Source: JBFWUM01 sp050247255 (GTDB lineage: Bacteria; Acidobacteriota; Vicinamibacteria; Vicinamibacterales; UBA2999). Taken from it: a stretch of DNA of 64,000 bases. A program made the position numbers and the translations under genes. This document shows positions 51,509-60,345 of this stretch, piece by piece (the first letter of the stretch is position 1; the number at the start of each line of letters is the position of its first letter). The stretch is from contig JBFWUM010000021.1 in assembly GCA_050247255.1 (NCBI GenBank), positions 5,072-69,071 of the forward strand, given 5' to 3'. The notes under the pieces are model-generated. The model did no database searches. It was not told where the DNA came from and saw only the letters and a program-made list of their open reading frames with translations.

Positions 51509-52111
51509 ATGCCCAGCATTCGGCTCGCCTCCGACGCCGATGGCGTCGCCCTCGCGGCGATTTACGGCCCGATCGTGGCGGCGACGACCATCTCGTTCGA
51601 GATCGACCCGCCGGATGCCTCCGAAATGGCGCGACGCGTCCGTGAGTCCGGCCCGACCTACCCGTGGCTGGTCTGCGAACGTGGTCGGCAGGTGGCGGGC
51701 TATGCGTATGCGTCCGCCCATCGGGCGCGGGCGGGGTATCGCTGGTCGGTCGATGTGTCGGTGTACGTGGGCGAGCGGTTCCGACGCTGTGGCGTAGGAC
51801 GAGGCCTCTACGAGTCCCTGTTCGCCATCCTCGCCGCGCAGGGGTTCGTCAGCGCGTTCGCCGGGATTGCCCTCCCGAACCCGGCAAGCATCGGGCTGCA
51901 CGAGGCGATGGGGTTCACCCCGGTTGGCGTGTACCGCAACGTCGGCCACAAGCAGGGCGCGTGGCGCGACGTCGGCTGGTGGCAGCTGCCTCTGGCGGCC
52001 GCAACGACGACGCCAAGCCCGATCACTCCAATCCCCAGGCTGCAGCAGGCCGGGAACTGGGATGCGATTGTCTCGCGCGGGTTGGTTGCCATGAGCGGGA
52101 GAGGGCGATGA
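51509..52111 (+). CDS. GNAT N-acetyltransferase, phosphinothricin/methionine-sulfoximine type
   Basis: 200 residues. Begins IRLASDADGVALAAIYGPIV, with SFEIDPPDASEMARRV, YAYASAHRARAGYRWSVDVS, VYVGERFRRCGVGRGLYESL (acetyl-CoA loop) and ALPNPASIGLHEAMGFTPVG, the order and motifs of the Pat/Bar/MddA group. The C-terminal 35 residues after LPLAA are an unrelated-looking tail. It lies inside the inverted-repeat bracket 51315-52733. Substrate is inferred from family only. Confidence 0.85.
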   Translation: MPSIRLASDADGVALAAIYGPIVAATTISFEIDPPDASEMARRVRESGPTYPWLVCERGRQVAGYAYASAHRARAGYRWSVDVSVYVGERFRRCGVGRGLYESLFAILAAQGFVSAFAGIALPNPASIGLHEAMGFTPVGVYRNVGHKQGAWRDVGWWQLPLAAATTTPSPITPIPRLQQAGNWDAIVSRGLVAMSGRGR

Positions 52112-52151
52112 GCGCCGAGCCTGCGCACCCTCTAATGTGATTCGCCGACCG

Positions 52152-52526
52152 ATGAGCAAACCGGTCGTGCGTTCAGCGGCATTCAAGGCCGTCGCGGTCG
52201 CAGGCTTGACCTTGCCGGAGGTGGAGGCGACGACCGACTGGTCTGGCGCGCCGGTGCTGCGGCTGCGGGGATGCTTCATGGCCGGCCTGGCATCGCATCC
52301 CACGGCGGAACCTGACTCGCTCGTCGTCCGGTGTGCCCTTGATGACCGCGAGCGGCTTATCGAGGATGCCGCAGACACCTATTACGTGACGGACTTCTAC
52401 CATCCCTACCCGGTAGTCCTTGCGCGCTTGTCGCAGCTGACGCCTGACGCGCTCCGAGACCTCCTGTCGGTATCGTGGCGTATGACGCTGGACAAGTCGC
52501 CCAGGCGTAGATCCCGGACTCCTTGA
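52152..52526 (+). CDS. MmcQ/YjbR-like protein
   Basis: 124 residues from the ATG at 52152; a GTG at 52137 would add 5 residues. GLTLPEVEATTDWSGAPVLR, then CALDDRERLIEDAADTYYVT and LSQLTPDALRDLLSVSWRMT fit the YjbR fold, often associated with DNA-binding-like single-domain proteins of unknown role. The end (DKSPRRRSRTP) is short and basic and may be a read-through into repeat-adjacent sequence. Second passenger of the inverted-repeat bracket. Confidence 0.7.
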   Translation: MSKPVVRSAAFKAVAVAGLTLPEVEATTDWSGAPVLRLRGCFMAGLASHPTAEPDSLVVRCALDDRERLIEDAADTYYVTDFYHPYPVVLARLSQLTPDALRDLLSVSWRMTLDKSPRRRSRTP

Positions 52527-52537
52527 CGGACGACGAG

Positions 52538-52733
52538 CTCGCGCTGCGGTCGCGGCGTCTGGTCCGCCTTCGCGCTCTGCGCTTCGGCGCGACGGGTCGT
52601 TTCGCGGAGGAGCCGGTCTCGGTCGCCAGGGATGAGGCGTCACGAATTCAGCGACGGCCTCCCGCCTCCCTGTGGGCGTGCCGAGCCGGCGAGCGGAGCG
52701 AAATACCAGGCGTCGCGACCCCTCACCAGCGAG
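52538..52733 (-). repeat. long dispersed repeat, right copy of inverted pair
   Basis: Reverse complement of the left copy (51315-51476). It is longer because about 35 bases (52564-52598 region) are inserted between the GCGAAAC and ACCAGACG blocks relative to the left copy. Ends 38 bases before the next gene. Confidence 0.88.
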
Positions 52734-52771
52734 CCTCCTGCTACGGCGGCAACCCTGCTACGATCTCACCC

Positions 52772-53107
52772 ATGATCGTCACCCGCATCGGGCCGATGTC
52801 GCTGGCGCGGATCAGCGGCGTCATCTACGCCATCATCGGCTTCATCGTCGGCTGCTTCATCGCCATCCTCTCGGTGGTCGGGCAGGGGCCGGCGGAGGGG
52901 CTCGAGGGAATCGGGGTGATGGCGCTCGGCGCGGCGGCGGTGTTCATGCTGCCGCTCTTCTACGGCTTCTTCGGCTTCGTCTCGTCGCTGATTGTCGCCG
53001 GCGTCTACAACGCCCTGGCCGGCGTGATCGGCGGCGTCGAGCTCGAGGTTCGCGAGGAGCCGCCGCCTATTCCGACAGCAGCCTGGCCGCCACCGCAGGA
53101 TCCGTAG
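52772..53107 (+). CDS. small DUF3566-like membrane protein
   Basis: 111 residues. Two to three TM segments (ISGVIYAIIGFIVGCFIAIL; MALGAAAVFMLPLFYGFFGF; VSSLIVAGVYNALAGVIGG) and an acidic/Pro tail. The overall pattern (ARISGVIYAIIGF... FYGFFGFVSSLIVAGVYN) recalls DUF3566 and similar transmembrane proteins. Overlaps the convergent DUF255 gene by 41 bases. Confidence 0.7.
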   Translation: MIVTRIGPMSLARISGVIYAIIGFIVGCFIAILSVVGQGPAEGLEGIGVMALGAAAVFMLPLFYGFFGFVSSLIVAGVYNALAGVIGGVELEVREEPPPIPTAAWPPPQDP

Positions 53108-55178
53108 TCGGCAGCCGGCAGGCGTAGTTCTCGCACACGTAAATCGTGGCGCGGCCATCGAGGCGTCGCATCCCCTCGATGAACGGCGCCATCGGCTCGA
53201 GCTGCGACTGGCGCCGGCCGCCGTCGGCCACCAGCACCACCTTGTTCGGCAGGTAGCGGCCGTTGACGACCCGGAGCAGCGCGCGGGTGTCGGCGGCCCC
53301 GGGGTCGCCGGCGATGACGATTTCACGCGGCCGCGTGCGCAGGAAATCCAGCGCCGCGAGCAGCTGCGGCAGCGCGACGCCCGAACGCGACACGCGCGGC
53401 GCCAGCGCGCGGAAGGTGGCGTCGGCGCGGTCGCGATAGCCGCCGCGCGCCGTCATCTTCCACAGCCGGAGCAGGTTCATGGCCGCCACGGAGTTGGCCG
53501 CCGGCTCGGCGCCGTCGTATTCCTCCTTGACGCGCGTGAGCACGTCGCCGGCGGTCGCTGCGGTCGAAAAGTAGGCGCCCCCCTCGGCATCCCAGAACAG
53601 CCGATCCTGTGTCTCCTGCAGCGTCATCGCCCACGTCAGCCAGCGCGGATCGAACGATGTCTCGTACAGATCGAGCAGCCCCTGCACCAGGTAGGCGTAG
53701 TCCTCGAGCATCGCGTCGATGTCGGCGTGGCCGTCGCGATAGCGGCGCAGCAGCGTGCCGCCGCCGGCGTTGAACAGCGCGCGCTGGATGAACTCCGCCT
53801 GCGCCCGCGCGGCGTCGAGATAGCGCGGCTCGTCGAACGCCTGCGCCGCGCGGGCCAGCGCCGACAACATCAGCGCGTTCCACGCGACCAGCACCTTGTC
53901 GTCCTTCGCCGGGCGCGGCCGGCCGAGGCGGGCGCGGAGCAGCGCCCCCTTGCCACCGTCGACAATGGCCGCAGTCCGCGGGTCCGCCGGCGCCTTCGCC
54001 TGGCTGAGCGCATGACGACCCTCCGCGCCGACACCCAGGTGCGCGGCAACCAGGTTGGCGTTGCTGCCGACGATGCGGCGGATGTCCTCGCGCGTCCAGG
54101 TGTAGTACGCGCCTTCCTCGATCGCGCCGGTGGCGGGATCGATGCTGTCCGCATCCTCGGCCGAGTGGAACGCGCCGCCAGGATCGCGCAGGTCGCGCAG
54201 CACGTAGTCGAGGGTCCGGCGCGCGACGTCGCGGAAGAACGGGTCGCGGGTCGCCTGGAAGCCATCGACGTACGCCGAGGCAAGCAGCGCTTGGTCGTAC
54301 AGCATCTTCTCGTAGTGCGGCACGAGCCAGTCGCGATCGGTCGCGTAGCGATGGAAGCCGCCGGCGAGCTGATCGTGAATGCCGCCGGTCGCCATCGCCC
54401 GCAGCGTGGCCAGCGCCATCTCCTGCGCGCGGGCGTTGCCGGTGCGCGCGGCGTAGTGCATCAGGAAGGTCAGCACCGCCGTGCGCGGGAACTTTGGCGC
54501 GCCGCCGAATCCGGCGCCGTCGAACGTGCGCTCGAGCCCCTCATAGGTCTGGTCGAACGCCTGCGCCGGGTCGATCGTCGCTGTGCCGGTGGTGGCCTGG
54601 CTTCGCTGCGCCATCGCCTGTGTTCCCGACTCGGCGGCCAGTAGTGCCTCGGCGCGGCGCGCCCGCCACAGGCCGGCCACGTTCAGCAGCACGGTGCGGA
54701 AGCCGGGATCGCCGTCGTGATCGTCGGGCGGCAGGTAGTTGGCGCCGAAGAACGGCTTGCGATCGGGCGTCAGGAAGATCGACATCGGCCAGCCGCCCTC
54801 GCTGACGCCGATGACGTAGTTCATGTAGAGGCGATCGAGGTCGGGCCGCTCCTCGCGGTCCACCTTGATCGAGATGAAGTGCTCGTTCATCACCGCGGCG
54901 ATCGCCGGGTTCGAGAACGACTCCTGCTCCATGACGTGGCACCAGTGGCACGTCGAGTAGCCGATCGACAGGAACACCGCCTTGTCTTCGCGCCGCGCCT
55001 TCTCGAATGCCTCGTCTCCCCACGGGTACCAGGCAACCGGATTGTGCGCGTGCTGCTGCAGGTACGGGCTCTTCTCGTCGATCAGCCGGTTGGTGAAGTT
55101 CTCGGGCGCGCGCGAACAGCCGAGGACGAAGCCGGAAAGGACGAGGGCCAGCACGAGCCGGCAGCGCGTCGACAGCAT
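53067..55178 (-). CDS. DUF255/YyaL-family thioredoxin-fold lipoprotein
   Basis: 703 residues from the ATG at 55178. Lipoprotein signal with lipobox VLGC (Cys21). N-terminal thioredoxin-like DUF255 domain (FTNRLIDEKSPYLQQHAHNP, CHWC at 77-80, FISIKVDREERPDLD) followed by an (alpha/alpha)6 barrel (LAGGFHRYATDRDWLVPHYE). Homologues are annotated as thioredoxin domain-containing, spermatogenesis-associated 20-like. Role unknown. Its start codon overlaps, on the other strand, a possible ATG of the APC permease. Confidence 0.9.
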   Translation of the reverse strand: MLSTRCRLVLALVLSGFVLGCSRAPENFTNRLIDEKSPYLQQHAHNPVAWYPWGDEAFEKARREDKAVFLSIGYSTCHWCHVMEQESFSNPAIAAVMNEHFISIKVDREERPDLDRLYMNYVIGVSEGGWPMSIFLTPDRKPFFGANYLPPDDHDGDPGFRTVLLNVAGLWRARRAEALLAAESGTQAMAQRSQATTGTATIDPAQAFDQTYEGLERTFDGAGFGGAPKFPRTAVLTFLMHYAARTGNARAQEMALATLRAMATGGIHDQLAGGFHRYATDRDWLVPHYEKMLYDQALLASAYVDGFQATRDPFFRDVARRTLDYVLRDLRDPGGAFHSAEDADSIDPATGAIEEGAYYTWTREDIRRIVGSNANLVAAHLGVGAEGRHALSQAKAPADPRTAAIVDGGKGALLRARLGRPRPAKDDKVLVAWNALMLSALARAAQAFDEPRYLDAARAQAEFIQRALFNAGGGTLLRRYRDGHADIDAMLEDYAYLVQGLLDLYETSFDPRWLTWAMTLQETQDRLFWDAEGGAYFSTAATAGDVLTRVKEEYDGAEPAANSVAAMNLLRLWKMTARGGYRDRADATFRALAPRVSRSGVALPQLLAALDFLRTRPREIVIAGDPGAADTRALLRVVNGRYLPNKVVLVADGGRRQSQLEPMAPFIEGMRRLDGRATIYVCENYACRLPTTDPAVAARLLSE

Positions 55179-55203
55179 GGAGCTTGATGGTACCATCCGC
55201 GCC

Positions 55204-56508
55204 GTGAGCCTGACCGGCCGGCCCTCGCTCGTGCGCGCGATGGGGCGGTGGACGCTGACGGCGGCGGTCGTGAACGGCGTCGTAGGCAGCGGCATCTTCG
55301 GCCTGCCGTCCGCGCTTGTCGGGCTGGCCGGCGCCTGGAGCCCGGCGCTGGTGCTCGCCGCCGGCGCCTGCATCTTCGTCATCATCCTGTGCTTCGCCGA
55401 GGTCAGCAGCCGCTTCGAGGATGCCGGCGGGCCCTACCTCTACGCGCGCGAAGCCTTCGGCGCGACCGCGGCCTTCCACGTCGGGTGGCTCCTGCTGTTC
55501 ACGCGGCTGCTGTCGGCCGCGGCGGCGCTCAACATCCTGACGGTCTACCTGGCATCGTTGATTCCCCCGGTGGGGACGCCGGCAGGCCGCGTCGCCACCA
55601 TGACGCTGGCCGTGCTCTCGGTCACCCTGATCAACGTCTATGGCGTGGCATGGGGGGCGAGGGCGACCAATCTCTTCACCGTCGCCAAGCTCATTCCGCT
55701 GCTGATCCTTGCCGGCGTCGGGCTGACGCGGTTCTCGCCGGAGGTCGTGGCGACGCAGACGGTTGCCGCCCCCGACTGGACCACCGCGTTCCTGTTGCTC
55801 GTGTTCGCCTATGGCGGATTCGAGGGCACGACGGCGGCGGCGGGGGAGGCCCGCAACCCGAAGCGGGACAGCGCCATCGCCCTGGTCGCGGCCACGGCGA
55901 TCGTCACGGCGGTGTATGCCGTGCTGCAGGCGGTTGTCGTCGGTCTCGTTCCGCAGGCGGCGGCCACGGCGACGCCGATTGCCACCGCGCTCGACGTCCT
56001 GTTCGGCCCGGCCGGCGCCGTGCTGGCCAGCGCCGGGGCCGTGGTGTCGGTCTACGGCTGGTGGATCGGCTTCACGCTGATGATGCCGCGCGTCGTCTAC
56101 TCGATGGCCGAGCGCGGCGAACTGCCGCCGCGGCTCGCATTCATCCATCCCATCTTCCGCACGCCGGTGCCGGCGATCGTCCTGGTGGCGGTCATCGCCT
56201 GGCTGATGGCCGTCTTCAGCACGTTCGCGCAGGCCGCAACGCTGGCCGCTATCCCAAGGCTCGGGATTTTCATGGTGGTGTGTGCCGCGCTGATTGCGCT
56301 GCGCCGCAAGGCCGATGCGCCCGCCGCCGCCTTCATCGTCAACGGGGGCCCTGCATTCGCCGTGGCCGGCATCGTGTTCAGCGGCTGGATGCTCAGCACG
56401 CGCAGTTTCGACCAGCTCTGGCTGCTGCTCGTCGTCATCGGCGCCGGCATCGCCCTGCGCGCCTGGCGCCGCCCCGTCGCCCGCGCCGTCCCGCAGCAGC
56501 TCTCGTGA
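55204..56508 (+). CDS. APC-family amino-acid permease
   Basis: 434 residues from the GTG at 55204; an upstream ATG at 55177 would add 9 residues but overlaps the start codon of the divergent DUF255 gene, so I prefer the GTG. Twelve-helix APC fold: TAAVVNGVVGSGIFGLPSAL, FAEVSSRFEDAGGPYLYARE, FAYGGFEGTTAAAGEARNPK. Likely an amino-acid/polyamine transporter. GTGA overlap with the next gene. Confidence 0.9.
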   Translation: MSLTGRPSLVRAMGRWTLTAAVVNGVVGSGIFGLPSALVGLAGAWSPALVLAAGACIFVIILCFAEVSSRFEDAGGPYLYAREAFGATAAFHVGWLLLFTRLLSAAAALNILTVYLASLIPPVGTPAGRVATMTLAVLSVTLINVYGVAWGARATNLFTVAKLIPLLILAGVGLTRFSPEVVATQTVAAPDWTTAFLLLVFAYGGFEGTTAAAGEARNPKRDSAIALVAATAIVTAVYAVLQAVVVGLVPQAAATATPIATALDVLFGPAGAVLASAGAVVSVYGWWIGFTLMMPRVVYSMAERGELPPRLAFIHPIFRTPVPAIVLVAVIAWLMAVFSTFAQAATLAAIPRLGIFMVVCAALIALRRKADAPAAAFIVNGGPAFAVAGIVFSGWMLSTRSFDQLWLLLVVIGAGIALRAWRRPVARAVPQQLS

Positions 56509-57257
56509 CCCTGCTGTTGCTCAAGGCGACGCTGTCGCCGCTCCTCATTGCCGCCGTCACGATTGCGGCCCGGCGCTGGGGGCCGCGGGTGGGCGGCTTC
56601 CTGCTGGGCCTGCCGATCGTGGCCGGCCCGACCCTCGGGTTCTATGCGGTGGAGCAGGGAAGCGACTTCGCCGCCGTTGCCGTCCGCGCGACATTGCTTG
56701 GGCTCGTCGCTGTCGGCGTGTTCTGCGTCGTTTACGCCCACATCGCGAGGCGCGCGCCCTGGCCGGTGTGCCTCGCGCTTGGCTGGAGCGCGTTCGGCAT
56801 CGTCACCGCGGCGTCGCTCGGCGTGAGTCTTCCGCTGATCGCGAGTTTCGCCGCGGCCGTTGCGGCACTCTTCGCCGCGCGCTCACTGTTGCCCGCTTCA
56901 ACCGACGCAACACCCGAGGCCCGGCCGCCACGCTGGGACCTGGTGATGCGGATGGTGAGCGCGGCGCTGCTGGTCACCATCCTCACGGCCGCAGCCGACA
57001 GCCTTGGGCCGCTGTGGAGCGGTGTCCTGACGCCGTTCCCGGTCGCCGTGTCGATCATGGTCGCCTTCACGCACGCGCGGAACGGCGCAGGTGCTGCTGC
57101 GCGGTTTCTATACGCGTTTCTTCCAGGGCTGGCCACGTTCGCCGTGTTCTGCCTTGTCCTGGCGCTCACGTTGAATCGCTGGCCGGTGGCCGTCGCATTC
57201 GCGATGGCGCTGGGCGTGCAGATGTGCACGCAGGGGGCCTATCTGGCCCGTTCCTGA
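56505..57257 (+). CDS. hypothetical polytopic membrane protein
   Basis: 250 residues, GTG start coupled to the permease. Eight or so TM helices starting LLLLKATLSPLLIAAVTIAA, then RRWGPRVGGFLLGLPIVAGP. No domain recognised. Coupling to the APC gene suggests an accessory transport or envelope role. Confidence 0.75.
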   Translation: MTLLLLKATLSPLLIAAVTIAARRWGPRVGGFLLGLPIVAGPTLGFYAVEQGSDFAAVAVRATLLGLVAVGVFCVVYAHIARRAPWPVCLALGWSAFGIVTAASLGVSLPLIASFAAAVAALFAARSLLPASTDATPEARPPRWDLVMRMVSAALLVTILTAAADSLGPLWSGVLTPFPVAVSIMVAFTHARNGAGAAARFLYAFLPGLATFAVFCLVLALTLNRWPVAVAFAMALGVQMCTQGAYLARS

Positions 57258-57279
57258 CACTCGGGTACACTACCGGCCA

Positions 57280-57582
57280 GTGTTCACGCACATCGTGTTG
57301 TCGAAGATGCGGGAGTCAGCGGGGGGGCGTAGTGGCGCCGAAAACGCGCGGCTGCTGAAGGAGCGGCTCGAAGAAATCGCCAACATGCTCGACGGCGTCC
57401 GCCGGTTCGAGGTCGGCATCAACGAAATTCCCGGTGACGATGCCGCGGATGTGGCGCTGGTGGCGGAGTTCGAGAGCCGCGAGGCGTTCCAGGCGTACAT
57501 CGACCACCCGGCGCACCAGGCCGTGGTCGACTTCCTCAAGGACGTGCGGCTCGATCGCCGCATCATCGACTACACCGTCTGA
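57280..57582 (+). CDS. Dabb (stress-responsive A/B barrel) family protein
   Basis: 100 residues, GTG start. Dabb signature: FTHIVLSKMRESAGG, LLKERLEEIANMLDGVRRFE, VALVAEFESREAFQAYIDHP and a terminal FLKDVRLDRRIIDYTV. These form dimeric alpha+beta barrels; their functions vary. Six bases precede the next gene. Confidence 0.9.
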   Translation: MFTHIVLSKMRESAGGRSGAENARLLKERLEEIANMLDGVRRFEVGINEIPGDDAADVALVAEFESREAFQAYIDHPAHQAVVDFLKDVRLDRRIIDYTV

Positions 57583-57587
57583 TTCTC

Positions 57588-59480
57588 ATGGGTGGCCGCC
57601 GGCCGACGGGCGCCTGGCTGCCGCCGGTGGCCTTCGGCCTTCTTGCCAGCGCGTTCACGGTCAGCACCTACCAGGTGCTGGACGATCATTTCGATCGCCT
57701 GACGCGCGCGCGACAGATCGTCCAGTTCGGCGAGCTGCCGTTCCGCGACTTCCTCGACCCCGGGTACTTTCTCAGCCTGTTCGTGTCGGCGGCGCTGCAG
57801 CGGCTCCTCGGCGATCACCTGCTGGGCGAGCTGCTGCTGAACGCGGCGTGCATCGGCGCTGGGACGGGCCTGGTCCTCTGGCTGGCGCGGCAGGTGTCCG
57901 GCAGCTACCGGGTGGCCGTCCCGGCGGCGCTGCTGGCGGTGCTGGCCATGCCGCGCGCCTACGACTACGATAAGGTGCTGTTCTATCCGCTGGGGCTGGC
58001 CTGCTGCTGGGCATATGCCTCACGTCCAACGGCACGGCGTCTTGTCGGCCTGGCCGGTGTGGTGGTGCTCGCGGCGCTGTTTCGCTACGACAGCGGGGTC
58101 TACCTCGCCTGCGCGGCGTTCGCGACGGTGGTGGTGCTTCACCGGCCCGAACGGCGGCTGCTCTTGGGGCGGGGGATGCTCCTGGTTGGGGCCGCTGTCG
58201 TCTTTGCGCTCCCCGCGCTCGTGTTCGTGCAGGCGACCAGCGGCATCGGCGATGCGGTGGATCAGATCGTCACCTACGCCAGCCGCGAGCGGGCGCGGAC
58301 CCGCAACCGCCCGGCGTTGACCGACGCCCGCCTGTTCGCCCTGGTGCCCGCGGCGCCGGTGCCCGGTCCGCCCATCCAGGTGCAGTGGGCGCCGGACGTC
58401 GACGATCAGATGCGCCTCCGACTGGAGGCGGGGTTGACCCTGACGAACGGCGCAGGGCCGGGGGAAGACCGGTGGTGGGGCTATCGCCTCGGCGATCCGT
58501 CAGCGGAAATCATCCAGCGACTCGTCGAGAGCCCGGGCGTGGCTGACACGCGCGGCGTCGATAGAGCCGCACGTGCGCTCGAGCGTCCGGAGCCGATCCA
58601 GGTGCGCCTTGAACGCGCGCTGCCGCGGGTCAGGCTTGCCATCCCAGGGCAGCGGGCGTCGGCGTTTCTGTACCACATCCTGCTGGCGCTGCCGGTCGTC
58701 GCCGCACTCGTGCTGTATCGCCGCGGTGCGTCACGGGCCGAGTATGCGGCGGTGGGGAGCGTGATCATCGTGGTGGCGCTGCTCGATGGGCTCGTCCTGC
58801 GCGATCCCGTGTCGGCGCGTCTCGGCGGCGTCGCCGGACCGGCCGCTGTGCTCGGCGCCTGGCTGGTGGCGCAGGCGCGACGCCCTTCCGCGCGCGTGGC
58901 AACGGCGATCGTCGCCCTGCTGGCCGTGGCCGCGCTCGCGGCCGTCGGCGAATGGCGGCTGCGGCTGGCCCCGGCGCGGCTCGTCTCGGGGCTGGCGCGC
59001 GAGCGGCTGGCGCGGTTGACGCGGGTGCCGCTGCCTGCGGACCTCATGCTCGGGGAGCAGGCGGCCGGACTGGTTGAGTACCTGCGGGCCTGCGCCGCGC
59101 CGGACGAGCGCGTCTACCTGGCCTGGTATGCGCCCGACATCTACTTCTACGCGCAGCGTGGGTTTGCCGGCGGCATGCCGGTGACCTTCGGCGCGCATTG
59201 GTCGGACGATCGCTTTGAGCAGCGTCTGCTGTCGGCGTTCACGGCCCGGCCGCCGGCGGTTGCCGTGTTCGAAACGGGGAGCTTCGAGCAGTTTTCCGGG
59301 GACTATCCGCGCCTCGGCGCGTTCTTCGCCGCGCGCTACGGCGCGGCGGCGACGACCGATTTTGGGCGCGACACCGAGGTGGAGGGGCGGTACACGGTAC
59401 TGCGGCCGCGGGATGAGCGGTCGCGGCGAGAATGCCAGACCGATCTTGTCTTGGTTGCGCCGACGCCCCCCACCCGATAG
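57588..59480 (+). CDS. large polytopic membrane protein, GT39-like
   Basis: 630 residues. Multiple TM helices in the N-terminal 220 and 350-460 regions, a soluble middle and a C-terminal soluble domain. The early loop LTRARQIVQFGELPFRDFLD then PGYFLSLFVSAALQRLLGDH has the acidic, Arg/Asp-rich layout of GT-C type glycosyltransferases. Exact family uncertain. Confidence 0.7.
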   Translation: MGGRRPTGAWLPPVAFGLLASAFTVSTYQVLDDHFDRLTRARQIVQFGELPFRDFLDPGYFLSLFVSAALQRLLGDHLLGELLLNAACIGAGTGLVLWLARQVSGSYRVAVPAALLAVLAMPRAYDYDKVLFYPLGLACCWAYASRPTARRLVGLAGVVVLAALFRYDSGVYLACAAFATVVVLHRPERRLLLGRGMLLVGAAVVFALPALVFVQATSGIGDAVDQIVTYASRERARTRNRPALTDARLFALVPAAPVPGPPIQVQWAPDVDDQMRLRLEAGLTLTNGAGPGEDRWWGYRLGDPSAEIIQRLVESPGVADTRGVDRAARALERPEPIQVRLERALPRVRLAIPGQRASAFLYHILLALPVVAALVLYRRGASRAEYAAVGSVIIVVALLDGLVLRDPVSARLGGVAGPAAVLGAWLVAQARRPSARVATAIVALLAVAALAAVGEWRLRLAPARLVSGLARERLARLTRVPLPADLMLGEQAAGLVEYLRACAAPDERVYLAWYAPDIYFYAQRGFAGGMPVTFGAHWSDDRFEQRLLSAFTARPPAVAVFETGSFEQFSGDYPRLGAFFAARYGAAATTDFGRDTEVEGRYTVLRPRDERSRRECQTDLVLVAPTPPTR

Positions 59481-59523
59481 CATCTAGGGTTGGCTCACGC
59501 CAATCAATCCATCTTGGAGGCAT

Positions 59524-60345
59524 ATGGAAGCGATTCCGGTGAGGGTGGTTCCGCGCGGCTTTGCGCAGACGAAGCGTCAAGACGCGTGGTGGGTGGAACC
59601 GGCGCTGGTGTTCCTCGTTCTCGGCGGCTTCGTCGTCTACGCGACGTGGGCGGCGTTCCAGAACGCGCATTACACGTTCGGGCCGTACCTCTCGCCGTTC
59701 TACTCGCCGGTCATCTGGGCTTCCCCGGGTGATGCCGCTGGCCTCGAGCACGCGTGGCTCGGGGTCAAGCCGGACTGGATCCCGGCGCTGCTGCCGTTCT
59801 CGCCGGCGCTGCTGATCCTGCCGTTCCCCGGCCTCTTCCGCTTCACCTGTTACTACTACCGCGGCGCCTACTACAAGGCGTTCTGGGCCGACCCCATCTC
59901 CTGCGCCGTCGGCGAGCCGCGCAACAGCTACCTCGGCGAGAACTGGTTCCCGCTGATCCTGCAGAACGTCCACCGCTACTTCCTCTACGTCGCGGTGATC
60001 TTCCTGTTCATCCTGGCCTACGACGTCTACCTGGCGACGCAGTTCCCGGTGGCGGGCGGCGGCACCGAGTTCGGTATCGGCCTTGGCACGGTCATCCTGG
60101 CGGTGAACCTGGTGCTGCTGTCGTGCTACACGCTCGGCTGCCACGCCATGCGCCACATCGTCGGCGGCAAGCACGACGAGGTGACGAAGAAGGGGACCGC
60201 CTGCGAGTTCGCCTACAGCTGCTCGTCGCGCCTGAACTACAAGCACATGCTGTTTGCCTACCTCAGTCTGTTCTCGGTGGCCGGGTGTGACGTGTTCGTG
60301 CGCCTCTGCTCGATGGGCATCATCAACGACGTGAGGCTCTTCTAG
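59524..60345 (+). CDS. sdhC: succinate dehydrogenase membrane subunit (Sdh1-type SdhC)
   Basis: 273 residues, strong Shine-Dalgarno (TTGGAGG) before the ATG. Five or six TM segments. Many Cys/His residues cluster near membrane ends: Cys109 (RFTCYYYRG), Cys127, His150 (NVHRYF), Cys201/Cys206/His207/His211 (SCYTLGCHAMRH), Cys227, Cys233, His241. Length and single-anchor arrangement match mycobacterial Sdh1 SdhC (also 273 residues), which is reported to bind a membrane-embedded 2Fe-2S cluster instead of haem. First gene of sdhCAB. Confidence 0.88.
   Translation: MEAIPVRVVPRGFAQTKRQDAWWVEPALVFLVLGGFVVYATWAAFQNAHYTFGPYLSPFYSPVIWASPGDAAGLEHAWLGVKPDWIPALLPFSPALLILPFPGLFRFTCYYYRGAYYKAFWADPISCAVGEPRNSYLGENWFPLILQNVHRYFLYVAVIFLFILAYDVYLATQFPVAGGGTEFGIGLGTVILAVNLVLLSCYTLGCHAMRHIVGGKHDEVTKKGTACEFAYSCSSRLNYKHMLFAYLSLFSVAGCDVFVRLCSMGIINDVRLF

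Noticed and set aside
49664..52378. 904-codon minus-strand frame over lpd and GNAT
   Set aside because: Spans two recognisable plus-strand genes and part of the repeat; no domain.
51315..52733. integron cassette (attC) interpretation of the repeats
   Set aside because: Copies are inverted, not direct, and no attC core sites or integrase are visible.
54982..55176. N-terminal extension of the APC permease
   Set aside because: Would lie entirely within the DUF255 gene on the other strand, and it is Cys/Ser/Arg-rich.
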